In this document: in pieces, positions 9,785-21,147 of the stretch
How positions within the stretch are numbered: the first letter of the stretch is position 1
How the letters are laid out: each line of letters starts with the position of its first letter
DNA from: Circinella minor
Taxonomy: Eukaryota; Mucoromycota; Mucoromycetes; Mucorales; Lichtheimiaceae
Length of the DNA: 64,000 nt
Assembly (NCBI GenBank): GCA_016758965.1
Contig: JAEPRB010000087.1
Span: 1 to 64,000, forward strand
Direction of reading: 5' to 3'
Notes under the pieces: generated by a model
What the model saw: only the letters and a program-made list of their open reading frames with translations
Told to the model about the DNA's origin: nothing
Databases searched by the model: none
Translations under genes and position numbers: made by a program

Positions 9785-12700
9785 CTAGTTTCCAGGTTGA
9801 TTGAATACATCTACATATCGGGATCGCATGGGTTTACGACTACGTCTTGCTCCACCACTAGGTGGTGCCGTAGGTGGTGGAGATGTTGCTGCACGAGCAG
9901 GTGGAGTTGTTGTAGTAGGTGGTGTACTACCGGAACGCATCATAAGAGGTTGTTTTTGACCAGGAGTAGATGCCGTTGAAACAGGGGGTCCACCAGTTAA
10001 AGAAGAAGGAGGAGGAGGTGTTAAAAGTGTGTTTCTATTAGATGGTGATGGACTAGATGTAGCTTTGGGTGGTGGAGGAAGTGATGGTGCTGCAGGTGTT
10101 GCAGGTGCCTTGTATTATATATATATGTGTATATGTATCCATTGTATTAGTAAAAGGAAGGTAATAACGATTTAAACGTTTTTAAAATAAATATAAATAA
10201 ACTTACATTTTTATTAACCCATCGCTTTTCTTTTTCATCATAATAGAATGCACTTTCTTCTCCAAGATTGGCTTTAACAGCTTTCTTTTCATTCTGACTG
10301 GCATTAGAAGGTGTTGAACTTCTTGAAAAGAATGAGAACAAGCCCCATCCATGTTTACCTTCATCTACAATAATAATTAAACAATAATCATATGTTTAAT
10401 ATAATAAAAAAAACAACTCAAGGTTATTATTATTATTATTCTTTTGAAAAGAAAATTATTTACCTGTCTTCTTTTCATCCGCTTCATGAGGTTTATCTGT
10501 GGGATTTTCTTGTGATATTGGTTCAGGTGCTGTTGACTGGGTTTGGTTTTCTTGCGTAGTATCAGTAGATGGCGGTTTACTCTTTGTAAGTGACGAATTA
10601 CCGAATCCAAGGTCATTGTCTTCTTGGTTACTAGGTTCATAACTACTAGCTACAGGTGGCTCATAACTAGATGTTTGTTCGGGTTGATACGTTTCGGTTT
10701 GCTGCTGTTGTTGTTGATCTCCACCATACCAGCCACTGCCTGCATTAGGATCATATCCTCCATACCCATTTTGCTGATCTTGTTGTTGTGGTTGTTGTTC
10801 ACTATAAGGTGCTGATGAATTATTATACGATTCTTGACCATAATAACTTTGTGGTTGTTGTTCAGCACTTCCTCCATGACCAAAAGGTGATGTCGTAGCA
10901 TTTGTTGCTTGTTGTGCTCCACCTGTATAACCAAAAGGTGAAGTTGTTGCATTGGATCGTTGTGCTCCATATCCGTACCCACCATATCCACTTTGTTGTC
11001 CATAACCATAATTATCTGGGGCTTGTTGTTGTTGTTGTTGTTGTTCATCCATCACTGCTCCTGTTTGAGATAATTCTTCTTGTTGCGGTTGTTCCTGCAT
11101 CTGAGATTCACCGTAATGAGAAAGTGGAGTAAATGCGTGAGCAAAAGGTCCTGTTTGTTGGAGACCTCGAACACCAGGAGACGAAGAACGACGATTGCCA
11201 TAAGCTTCAGAAGGCATATTAGCAGTAGGCGTAGCAGCACGACGTAAACTTTCTGGTCCAATACTTGAGCGAGCAGCATTACGGAAATCAAAGGCAGAAG
11301 CACTTCGTGCGGGTGGACCGTCTTTAGCTGGATCATAAGGTGTACCCATGATTTCAGTTGATTTACGTACTGGAGGCTCTTCAGCTGGCATATCTTCACC
11401 ACTAACAAATTTGTTAAACTTGCCTTCAAATGAACCCCACATGGATTCAAGCATGTTTTTAGAAAGTTTATTTTTGACCCAAGATTTAGTATCACTAAAA
11501 TATAGATAATAATAATAATAATAATAATATGCATTAGTTTAATAATATATAATAATAATACCCGGAAGTTTATAAATCCAACTCATTTCTTTTTTTTTTT
11601 TATAGAAAAAAAGTTTAATTTCTCTTACCCAATACTTTGTCCACTAGCGGCTTCACAAAGTTCACTAAATTCTTTCAGATTTTCCAATAATTGACGATGC
11701 AAGTAGGGGCTACCCTTAGTATATCCTTTAATGGCATCAGCAATAGCTTCACAATATCGTTGAGCTTCATTAAGATATCCAAAATCAGCAAGCCACCATG
11801 CATGAACCAACTTATATCCTTGTAAGAACGGTAAGGAGGATGCTCCACCTTGTTTTGTAGATAATGCAAATTCATACAACTCAGTAAGATAATAAGCATC
11901 AAGATCAGAAAATGCTGTTGTTCCTTCTGCACCAATCAATGTCAAACGCACATGAGGAGCGTCAATTCCAGAATGTAAGGATGATTGTGGCGAAACCAAA
12001 TAGCTGCATTTAATAAAATAATGGTTAATAACAAAACATTTATATAAATAAATAAAAATTCTTTTTTTTTTGAAATTGTGATAAATTTAGAAACTATCAA
12101 ACAAAAAAGGAGTCTCTTACCAAATATGTGCTGCATCTAACCATCCATGAGTTCGTAAAATATCACCTAGTGATGTAATAGCTTCTGTATCTCTTGGTGT
12201 GCGATTGGCAAGAATCAAGGTTAAAGTAATTTGCCATTCTTGTAATTGTTCTTCTGTTGCTTGAGGTGGGGGTGCTTGCGCTGGTACACCAAAAGGTGTA
12301 CCTAATCGTTGTTGAGGTGCTGCAGCAGGTAAGAATTCAGACACTAAAATTAAATAGATACATTAATAATTATTGTTCTTCTCCCCCAACTGACCACCGA
12401 AAAAAAAACTTACTGGATGAAGCACCAGAGCCAGCAAACAATGAATATAATACTCGTAAAGCTTGTTTATCACCAGTAACATTAAAGCGATCTTGACGAG
12501 GCGTTTCACCCGCAGATTGAGAAAGTTCTCGTTCAGCAAAATTAGTCACCACCTTTTTCCAAACATCTTTATCCACGCAACTACTTAAAATAAGGGCATG
12601 AGCCCATAAATCTTCTTGCATAGCATATTCTACAGCACCCGCTCGATCACCATTAACAAGGTATGATTCCAATTTATTCAACACCTTTTTAGATCGTTCA

Positions 12701-15700
12701 CGATTTTCAACATCTTCATCTTGTTGTTGACCATCAGCTTGAGCATAAGCTGGTACACTGAAATTGCCCTGATCATTTTCTTCTTCTCCTTTCTTGATTG
12801 GTTGTAAAAGTGCACGGACCGCATTATCCATTTTGTCCCTGCATTTCTCAAAAATAAGTAATTAGGTTTTTTACTCTACTACTTCGGGGGTTTTTTTTTT
12901 CTTTTCAACTAATCATTAGTCAATTAAAAAGAAAATGACTTACCCATCGCCAATGGTTCCATCATTTTCAATCATTGTCTTTAACAACCGCCATAATGAA
13001 ATTCGATTTTCCGCTTGATGATATTCCCCCAAATTATTATTGCTGTTTTGCTGTTGTAATGCAGCTGTCAATTCCTCAATACGCTTATCCATATACGTCA
13101 ACACTTCCTTCTTTTTATTTTTTGTGCTACCCTTGGGATCATTCAAAACAGGTCCCACAAATTGTGCAAGACTTGCTACTGTAGGATTTTGATCACCAAT
13201 GACATCCTTGAGTTTTGAAATTTGAACAGCACTTGGCATAGCTTTGGTAATAGCACTATCATAACCAGCTGTAAATCGTTGAACTGTTTGTGGAAACATG
13301 ACACACATTTTACCACCAAAACCAAATGTAACAACAGGACATCCTTTACTTCTTCCTAATGGGTCAGGAGGATATTGCTGTGCTTGTTGTTGTTGTTGAT
13401 ATACGTCTGCTGTAGCAGCAGCAGCAGTTTCGGTATCATAATAATCTGGAACTCCTTCTGTATCCATCATTAATGGCTGTTGTTGCTCTTGTTGTTGCTC
13501 TGTAGCAGCATAAGAATCAGGTGTATACATACTTCGACCCGGTTGTACCTGAGGTGGAGGAGGAGGCAATGATTGTTGTGGTTGTTGTGCATCATAAGGT
13601 AAATAATTATCTTGTGTTGGAACAACAGGGACAGTTTGTTGTTGAGTAGGTTGAATAATAGGCGTAACAGATCTTGATGCACCCGAAGTTAAAGGTCTTC
13701 CACATTCACAACAAAATTTCGCCTTGGATTTGTTTTCACCTTCACAAGCAGGATCAGGACAAGGTAATAATTGTTCTAATTGAGGTGATGCAAGACGACT
13801 CAACATACTACCAGATTGAACTGTACTTGTTTCAGCTCGATTTTGTTCGATTGATGAGCGTCCAATAATGGATGAGGATGATTCGACGTAAGGGACAGCG
13901 TGAATTTCATCCGGTTTGGATGGGGTATACACAGAAGCAGAAGTAGTCGATTGATCCAGAGTATAATTATTGGTATAAGACTGATATGGATCATAAGAAG
14001 ATGGTACCACTTGATCATTGTTATTATTAGCTTCAGGAGTGGTTGCTGTAACAGGTTCAATTACTGAAGTAGATACTTCTCCCTTGGGTTGTTGTTCTTG
14101 TTCAGCCTTTTGTGGCACAGAAGCAGCAGCAGGCGGAGGTGGTATTACCTTTTGTTGCTGCTTTGGTGGAGGAGGTACTGCTTTTGGTGGCTCACGGGTT
14201 TGTTCTTGAGATTGTCTTGACGATGATTGAGGTGGTAAAGGAGCTTGAATGTCAACAGATGGCTGTTGTTTATGATCCTTATTTTCAACACTATCCGCTT
14301 TTGTAGGTTTATAAACACCTGTAGCAAATTGAGCATATTCCTCTTCCACTTGAGTTTGCTGTTCTACCTCAGATACTCCCGTTTCAAATTGTGCAAATTG
14401 TTCTTGTTGTGATTGAACACCCGTTTCAAATTGTGCAAATTGTTCTTGTTGTGATTGAACACCCGTTTCAAATTGTGCAAATTGTTCTTGTTGTGATTGA
14501 ACACCTGTGTCAAACGATGTATATTCTTCTTGTTGTGATACTTGAACTTCAGATGCTCCACCTGCTGTTTGTACATCATATCCTCCAGCAGCATAATCAT
14601 TGTATTGATTGTATTGTCCATATCCATCTTGTCCAGTTGCATACAAGTCCTTTTGCTGTTCCTGCTCCTGTTGCTGAGGTTGCTCCTGTTGCTGAATTGT
14701 ATTATCCGAAAGTCCAAGTGAGTCGTGTTGCGGTCCTCTTTCTAATGTTTTAGAAGCGTCCTGTTGTTGTTGAGCTTGTAAATCCACAGGTGCAAATGCA
14801 TCTTGTTGTTCTGATGGCTGCTGGTTTTGATCAATTTGTTGCACATCACTTGCCGTGGTCTTTGGTGGTCCTTTGGGTGGTGGTGGTACTGCGGATGCCT
14901 CAGTAGACTTTTGGAAGAATGGATCATGTTGTTCTTGTTGATGCTGTTGAGAAGGAGGAAGAACTTGTTGCTGTTGAACTTGAGCCCCTGTATCAAATGG
15001 TGTATATTGATCCTGTTGAGTAGATTGGAATTCAGAAGTAGCTGTAGCAGTACCCGTAGTAGCTTGATCCGTAGTTCCATAATAATTATATTGAGCATAT
15101 TGTTGTTGATCCTGTTGTGTATATTGGGAATACGTATCATCTTGTTGAGGTTGTGGTTGTTGATGATATTGTTGATGAGAATATTGCGAATAGGTATCAT
15201 CTTGTTGCTGATATTGAGATTGCGAATATTGTGAATAAGTATCCTGTTGTTGTTGTTGGGCAGCGGGATTATATGGATCATTGGGTTGTTGTTGTTGTTG
15301 TTGCTGAGTGGTATTTGCATCATACGCTCCATATTGTTGTTGTTGAGTATATTGTTGATCGTATTGTTGTTGCTGTTGAGCATTTGGATCATATGGACTA
15401 TACTGTTGTTGTTGAGATTCTACTGGCTGAGTTTGAGTGGCACCGACTGTGGTAGAAGTAGTAGTACCAGACTGGTTATAATTCGCATAATAATTATTAT
15501 ATTGTTGAGGATCGTATGAAGATTGGTCATAATAACTCGTATTTGCAGTTGCAGCACTAGTAGCGTTAGTATTATTATCTATAGCTTGTGTTGTAGTAGA
15601 AGTCGAAGTTGTAGGTTGGTAGGCATATGTATCTTGTTGAGGTTGTTGCTGGTATTGCTGATTCGCATAAGAGTCATATTGGCCATACTGGTCTTGCTGT

Positions 15701-16233
15701 TGCTGAGGTTGAGAATATTGATAATAAGATGATGTATCATATTGTTGTTGTTGTTGCCCATAAATCTGTTGCGAATCATATTGTCCCTGTTGTTGATGTT
15801 CGGTATTTGGATATGCATAATTATCATATCCTGGTTGTTGACTATATTGCTGTTCATGACCTGTGGTTGTCGTCTCCTGTGGTTGTGGTTGCTGCTGAGA
15901 GAAAAAAGGATCCCCATGATCAGCTTGTCCATTAGAAAAAAGAGAATCAGTTGTACCAAATAAACCATTGGTATCATTATCAGCTCCATTATTACCACCA
16001 AACAATGAACTTGCATCACCAGCGACTGTTTCTTCCGGTTGCTTACTAGTTGCTACAGTAGCAAAAGTACCCGATTGTTGTGTCGTATGCGAATGAGATG
16101 GCGTCATCTTTGGCTGACTTGTTGTTGTGTTAGACAAATTTTGAAATGGGTCATTATTTTCTTTATTGTCATTATTGTTAGTAAAGAGGATGGCACCATC
16201 ATTTTCAACGGCTGACTCTTGATTCGATGCCAT
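9785..16233 (-). CDS. SEC16: COPII coat assembly scaffold Sec16
   Basis: Seven exons: 16233-12944, 12838-12414, 12343-12121, 12003-11629, 11494-10464, 10364-10207 and 10108-9785. Phases agree at every junction and total 1941 aa, close to other Sec16 proteins. Residues 1-800 are Gln/Tyr/Asn-rich and disordered. A four-Cys zinc-ribbon-like motif (CPDPAC, then FCCECG) lies at about 822-845. The central conserved domain at about 955-1060 opens with PDPLGRSKGCPVVTFGFGG and precedes the helical ancestral coatomer element, about 1097-1470, including WAHALILSSCVDKDVWKKV and DAAHICYLVS across a splice junction. The end is Pro-rich and finishes RYVDVFN, as in Sec16 homologues. Sec16 organises ER exit sites and binds Sec13, Sec23/24 and Sar1 on the ER membrane. 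Antisense open frames in exon 1 are products of the Gln-codon repeats. Confidence 0.96.
14378..14503 (-). repeat. three 42-bp in-frame repeats inside SEC16
   Basis: Three nearly identical 42-bp units at 14378, 14420 and 14462 encode the 14-residue unit QSQQEQFAQFETGV. Diverged units (EEYTSFDTGV, EEYAQFATGV, QYTPFDTGAQV) flank them. The high nucleotide identity indicates recent slippage or unequal crossing-over. Confidence 0.9.
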
Positions 16234-17637
16234 AATGTTTAATTTATATTCTACTTTTTATTTTTCGTTTCAAACAAGGTAGTTGGAACTTTTAACTTCT
16301 TCTTTCTTCGGGAGGTTTGTTTCCCTTTAAACCCTTTAAACACACCGGTTTTTTTTTGTTTTGTTGTTATTGGAACAAGAGTAAAAGAAGAAAAAAAAAA
16401 AGGTAAAGAGAACAATTGAAGGGAAAAAAAAGCCGCGCCTTAATACTCCCAGGTGTTTCCAGAGGCATAGTCCTGGGCAAAAAAAAAAGTGCATTTTGTT
16501 CAAGCGGAAATTGAAAAATCAAGAAAATGTAGATGTTGCTTTGATGAAGAGAATAACGAGAAACTTTTGGTTAGTGGGATAAGCATATAAAATATAATAT
16601 ATCGAATATAAAAAGAATAAATTTTATTATTTTTATATGTAAAATCATTATACATAAACATAACTTAATATTATTCTAATACAATTGTTTCATCTTTTTT
16701 TTTTTATAAAAGGGTCTTCATTTTCAGATGCAAATTCACTTGGAAATTAAGGTTGGGTGCGGTCAGAAGCGCCGCTTTAAGTGTGGCGTCTGTTTTTTTT
16801 CTTTTTTTTTTTTACGTGTCAAATTCTTCTTAAAGGAGCAATAATGCCCTTAATCAATACGTTTATATAAATAAGGGCTTAAGAGTCTTTGTTTTGTTTT
16901 GTATTTTTTTTTTTTTTTTTTGGTTTTTTTTGCAGTAAAGTAGAAATGAAATGAAAAATACTAAAATTTATCAAAATAATTATAAAGATTGCTTTACTTT
17001 ATTGATAGCTTTTTATTTATTTTTGTTTTGTTTTATTTTATTCATCTCTCTCCCCCTACTTTTTTCTTTTTTCTTTATTCCTGTTGACAAAACGACCACC
17101 ATAAACAGCCCCCCTTTTTCATTAATGTAAATCTGGCAATAACTTATTGGTTGTTAAGTTTCATTTAATGATGTCACTTTTTTTTTTAGATTGCCCTGTT
17201 ATGATCAGGAGTGTCATAGTTACTTGCGTTGAGATAATGCTTCATCATACTATATTATATATAGGTGGACAACAATAAATATAAAAGAACGTTTTTATTC
17301 GAGATAAGTACCTATTATTATTATGTAGTACATGATTATGTAGTACATGACTACTTATTCCCAAGTAGTATTTACTTATTGATATATTTTCACTCATTTT
17401 TTTATGTGATGAAAAAGGGTCGTAATTAGACTATTCTTACCAAAAGTAGTATTTGAACTAACACTAATAATATCAAATTTCTGTGAACTCTTATATTTGT
17501 ATGTAGCAACGCCATAAACTCTTTATTGGAGGAGGGATCGTTTAAGCCAAATGTTAATGAATAAATTGAATAAGCTAAAGTTACACAATTTTTTTATAGG
17601 TTAAAGCAACGTTCAATTTTGATTGGGATCATTGTTT
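16234..17637. other. intergenic, SEC16 promoter side
   Basis: No gene is supported. The first few hundred bases should carry the SEC16 promoter. A 15-base direct repeat (tatgtagtacatgat type) sits at about 17319-17351. Several T-rich tracts occur near 16790-16920 and 17030-17080. Confidence 0.45.
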
Positions 17638-17840
17638 GCATCATTTTTTTCTCACATGGTTTTAAGACTAAAGTCCTCTTAAAAGCATGATAACGTTCAC
17701 ACTATGTACTATAACTGAGGTAGAGATGAAATTATATGTTCGCTACGATATATGGGTCCACACAATCAAAGTTCGACGTGGATTTCGTATGAGAATTTAT
17801 TCATTATATTATTCAAGATTTGGTGAGCCATCATCAAGTT
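17638..17840 (+). repeat. left terminal inverted repeat
   Basis: 203 bp. Begins gcatcattttttctcacatg and ends gagccatcatcaagtt. Its reverse-complement partner is at 20745-20951. Confidence 0.7.
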
Positions 17841-19606
17841 AGGGGTATACCGTATTAATATATAAATGATTGTAGTAAAATAGCAAACGACACTGATGAT
17901 TTATCTAACAGAACATTATGATTATCAGAAAACTATGTTCTTTTTTTTTTTAGTTCAGTTATACGTAAACCTTATGTAAAATGAGGATTTGTGGCATTTA
18001 ATTGATTATCAATTCGTATTCTTTTCATTATTTCCAAATGATTGCTCGCAATCTGGTCGGATTTAGTACACTTTCAGTTTATTTGTTTTCAATCGTTATT
18101 GGACGTAGTCTAGCTTTTTATATTTCTTCCACTATCGAGTTTTACTTTCTATCATCATTATATATCCATATATTCAGTGATTATCAAGAAAAATTAGTTC
18201 TGCATGAATTGAGTCGCATGACAACTATACGCGAGATAGGGTACACGAAACGAGACTAAATTCATAATGAATGGAAGGCATAAGTTATCAATCATCATAC
18301 AGTTAAATCCCATTTTTTACACACTCACTTACTGAACTCCTCCGTTTTTATACCCCAACTACCATCTTTTCACTACTTTCGACCCAAATCACACCTGTAT
18401 ATATACGTATATATATATATATATTTATAAAACATCAAAACAAATATTTTCTTGACTATTATATACTGTAGTAGTAGTAAAAAATAAAACACTTTATATG
18501 CTGCAATAAAGAAGATATTACATCGCTCATGCCATACGTATTAGGTTTCTTTTAAAAAAATCGTTTTTAACTTTATTTCAACTATAATATGATAACAACA
18601 TGTGTAGTGGGTTTAGATTCACTTGAGGAAGATGAGGTTTGAATTATTCACATACGTACGTACTGTAGTAGGGTGCATATTTGTCTGTAAGTATGTATAC
18701 ATCAGTTATATGATTATCAGTTGTGTTGAATTTATTAAAGTACGTATTTATTCTTAAGGAAATATAAATTTATTCATTTTTATATTTATACACTACTGTC
18801 TACCCGTATTCCCAGACGATAATATAGAAATGAGCCCAAATGATGAAATATATAATAACACTCTAGTTTTATAAGTTATGGTGATATGGTTCGGTCATAT
18901 CGTGTTAGGAAAATGAACAGAAAGTAATATAATTTCGAGTATATGACTTACGGGAAAGAATAAGTTATAATAAATAACTTATAAAAATTTAAGATCAAAG
19001 AAATTCAGTTAATTTAATAACCAACAAAATAAGTCAATCCCGATTGTAGGGTGAAAATAGAAATCAAGAGTGAGTAAACTAAGTATTTTATTAGATAACT
19101 TTAGAAGAACTATTGTAAACGTGATAAAACTTAGTAGAACTGAAGATTTAATTGAGGAAGAAAGATGTCTTATTTATTACTGATTTCTATCTATCTGTCC
19201 TAAGTTGATAATTGGCTGTAATCCATGAGTATTAGTAACTTGTACTTGTAACATTTACTTACAAGTGTTCCAATTACTTGTACATGTGCCCCTTACTAGT
19301 TTACGTAACATTTACGAGTACATGTAGCAATTGTCCTGGTTATCTTTTACAGCTGGTTCTGTCGGTCTGAATGGAACACGATATTCATGGTAAATACTTC
19401 TTTATTTGTTCAAGAATTATAATAACGAATCATTGCTAATGTTAATAATTTATAAGGTGAATAATTTATATAATACAATAGATAAAAGAAAAGAAAAAGA
19501 AAAGGGAGGGGGGAAGGAAAAAAGGGGTAACAATGGTTTAGTTAATGCGGTGAGGGAGATTGTAGTACATGAAAATATTTATTATCAAAATCTCTCAAAG
19601 CTTTTT

Positions 19607-20176
19607 TCAAGTTTTTTTTTTTTTTAGCTTTTTAAGTCTTTTGATCTTCTCATGAATTTCCTCAAGAGCACGTTTAGTATTACGCTTCCATACACTAGTT
19701 ACTGGAGCATCACTAGTGACTAATAGCATTAGCATTAATCGGGGGTAATGTTTTTTACACCCCCCCTGATTTTTCATACACCTGTTGGTCGCTGGGCTTT
19801 TTGTATAGCATCCATACGATCTCAAAGTCCCACCTATGCAAAAAGCGGGCAATTACCGTGGTAGTTTGAACATCTCTATTCAAACGAGATCGGTTTTCAA
19901 ATCGCAACCCTTGAAAAGTATAGGTAACAAAACTTCCGTTAAACTTTTTTGTTAGATGAATCGAAAAATTATTCGTGACACCAACCCGGAGTCCATTTTC
20001 TACATATCTATTATAGAAGACGGAGGCGCTCTCATCTGTTGCAAAATGAAGATACGCGACACTACGTAGGAAGAAAAGTAAATAAATATGTTTTTTACGA
20101 GACTAAAGAATCTTCTTTTTGTAAAGATAAAACTATTATCAGGATATATACTCACATGATGGGTCCTTTTGAACAT
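19607..20176 (-). pseudogene. unrecognised element-borne gene, probably frameshifted
   Basis: On the minus strand a short first exon at 20176-20156 (MFKRTHH) ends at a gtgagt donor. A 53-bp intron leads to tttag at 20103, and phase-0 exon 2 from 20102 stays open for 115 codons to a stop at 19755. Residues such as FYNRYVENGLRVGVTNNF, GSFVTYTFQGLRFENRSRL and TTVIARFLHRWDFEIVWMLY have mixed composition unlike noncoding DNA here. A run of seven G (minus strand, 19766-19760) sits just before the stop. Directly after it a different frame stays open to 19607 and continues with DAPVTSVWKRNTKRALEEI and a Lys-rich tail. This suggests a one-base frameshift in a homopolymer, real or from sequencing. I do not recognise the family. 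Location inside the inverted-repeat element suggests it is element cargo. Confidence 0.5.
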
Positions 20177-20196
20177 CGATCAATGAATTTATTTAT

Positions 20197-20520
20197 AAAG
20201 AGCTTAAAAGCTCTTTTATTTGGATGTTGGTCTTGTGAAAAGCTGAATTGCTTTTGATGCACACTTGCTTTTTGTGTTTATTGCAGGCACTGCACATCGT
20301 TCGACAAATTAATGTTTAAAGAACTTAAAAGTTCTTGAACTTGAGTCTTGCTCATATATTTTGTTGAAGGACTTTTCAAACACACTTGTTTTTTGGGTCT
20401 GTTACACGCACCGCATACCATGTAACAAATTAAGGTTTAAAGAACTTGACAATTCTTTTACTTGATTTTTTGTCATATGGTGCATCATTTCACTTGTAAT
20501 CGCCAATAATTGACATTGAC
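20197..20520. repeat. 121-bp tandem repeat with palindromic heads
   Basis: Units start at 20197, 20318 and 20439, a spacing of exactly 121 bp; the third is partial and diverged. Units 1 and 2 begin with near-perfect palindromes (aaagagcttaaaagctcttt and aaagaacttaaaagttctt). They share a 3' half containing cacacttg-tttttg and acaaatta. The array lies immediately upstream of the start codon of the minus-strand gene at 19607-20176. Confidence 0.7.
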
Positions 20521-20744
20521 TTCAAAAAGCTTCAGTTTCACACCAAGTCAATATATCATTTTTATTTTCTATTAACAACAATTATTAAAGTTTAGAAACT
20601 TGTAAAAAAAAAAAAATAAAGACTGTCAAAGTGAAAAATCCTTATATTACCTTGATCACTCCACTTTGCTCCAAGTTCAATATTAGTAATAAAAGAGTTG
20701 AAAAGGTCTTGTAAATAAACTGTTTTTTCTATAAAAGAAAGAAG

Positions 20745-20951
20745 AACTTGATGATGGCTCACGAAATCCTGAATAATATAAATATAAATTCTCATATGGA
20801 ACCCACAAACTTTGATTGTGTGGACCCATATATGTATCGTGTCAACCATATAATTTAGCTACATCAATTATACCGTACGTAGTACATAGTATGAAGGTTA
20901 GCATGTTTTTAAAAGGACCTTGCTTTCAAAACGATGTGAGAAAAATGATGC
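20745..20951 (-). repeat. right terminal inverted repeat
   Basis: 207 bp; its reverse complement starts gcatcatttttctcacatcg and matches 17638-17840, with several small indels between the two arms. Confidence 0.7.
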
Positions 20952-21147
20952 GACGCATATTATACTGTAGACTCTATTGAATACTACTGAATTGTTTTTT
21001 TAGTCTCAAGATACCATAGTCATCATTCCTTAAAATTTGGGGTTCAGTATCAGATAACAATCATTTCTTTAATTTACTTATATTGTACTTTAATTTTTAA
21101 TTTTTGATAATATTATATACAGTAACTGGGATGAGTTTATATTATTA

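Larger units (their letters stand above)
17638..20951. mobile_element. decayed 3.3-kb element with about 205-bp terminal inverted repeats
   Basis: The stretch 17638-17840 matches the reverse complement of 20745-20951 at roughly 75-80% by eye. The identical core atgggtccacacaatcaaag is present in both arms, as are gagccatcatcaag and tatgagaattta. Matching ends abruptly at gcatca on the outside and at aagtt on the inside, as expected of terminal inverted repeats. The interior holds a gene-like minus-strand frame (19607-20176), a 121-bp tandem repeat (20197-20520) and a possible small frame at 18002-18259. I see no clear target-site duplication and no DDE or recombinase motif, so the class is unknown. 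Divergence between arms suggests an old, probably inactive insertion. Confidence 0.6.

Noticed and set aside
13470..15963. Many long frames on both strands inside SEC16 exon 1
   Set aside because: Gln-codon repeats stay open in other frames (Leu, Asn, Val runs); the SEC16 frame alone has conserved domains.
18002..18259. 85-codon + frame inside the inverted-repeat element
   Set aside because: Plausible composition but short and with no recognisable motif; may be a decayed cargo fragment.
19607..19852. 81-codon ORF with RCMKNQGGCKKHYPR, which recalls Helitron N-terminal Cys motifs
   Set aside because: Its first third is out of frame with the long coding-like stretch upstream, so the Cys motif is probably created by the frameshift.
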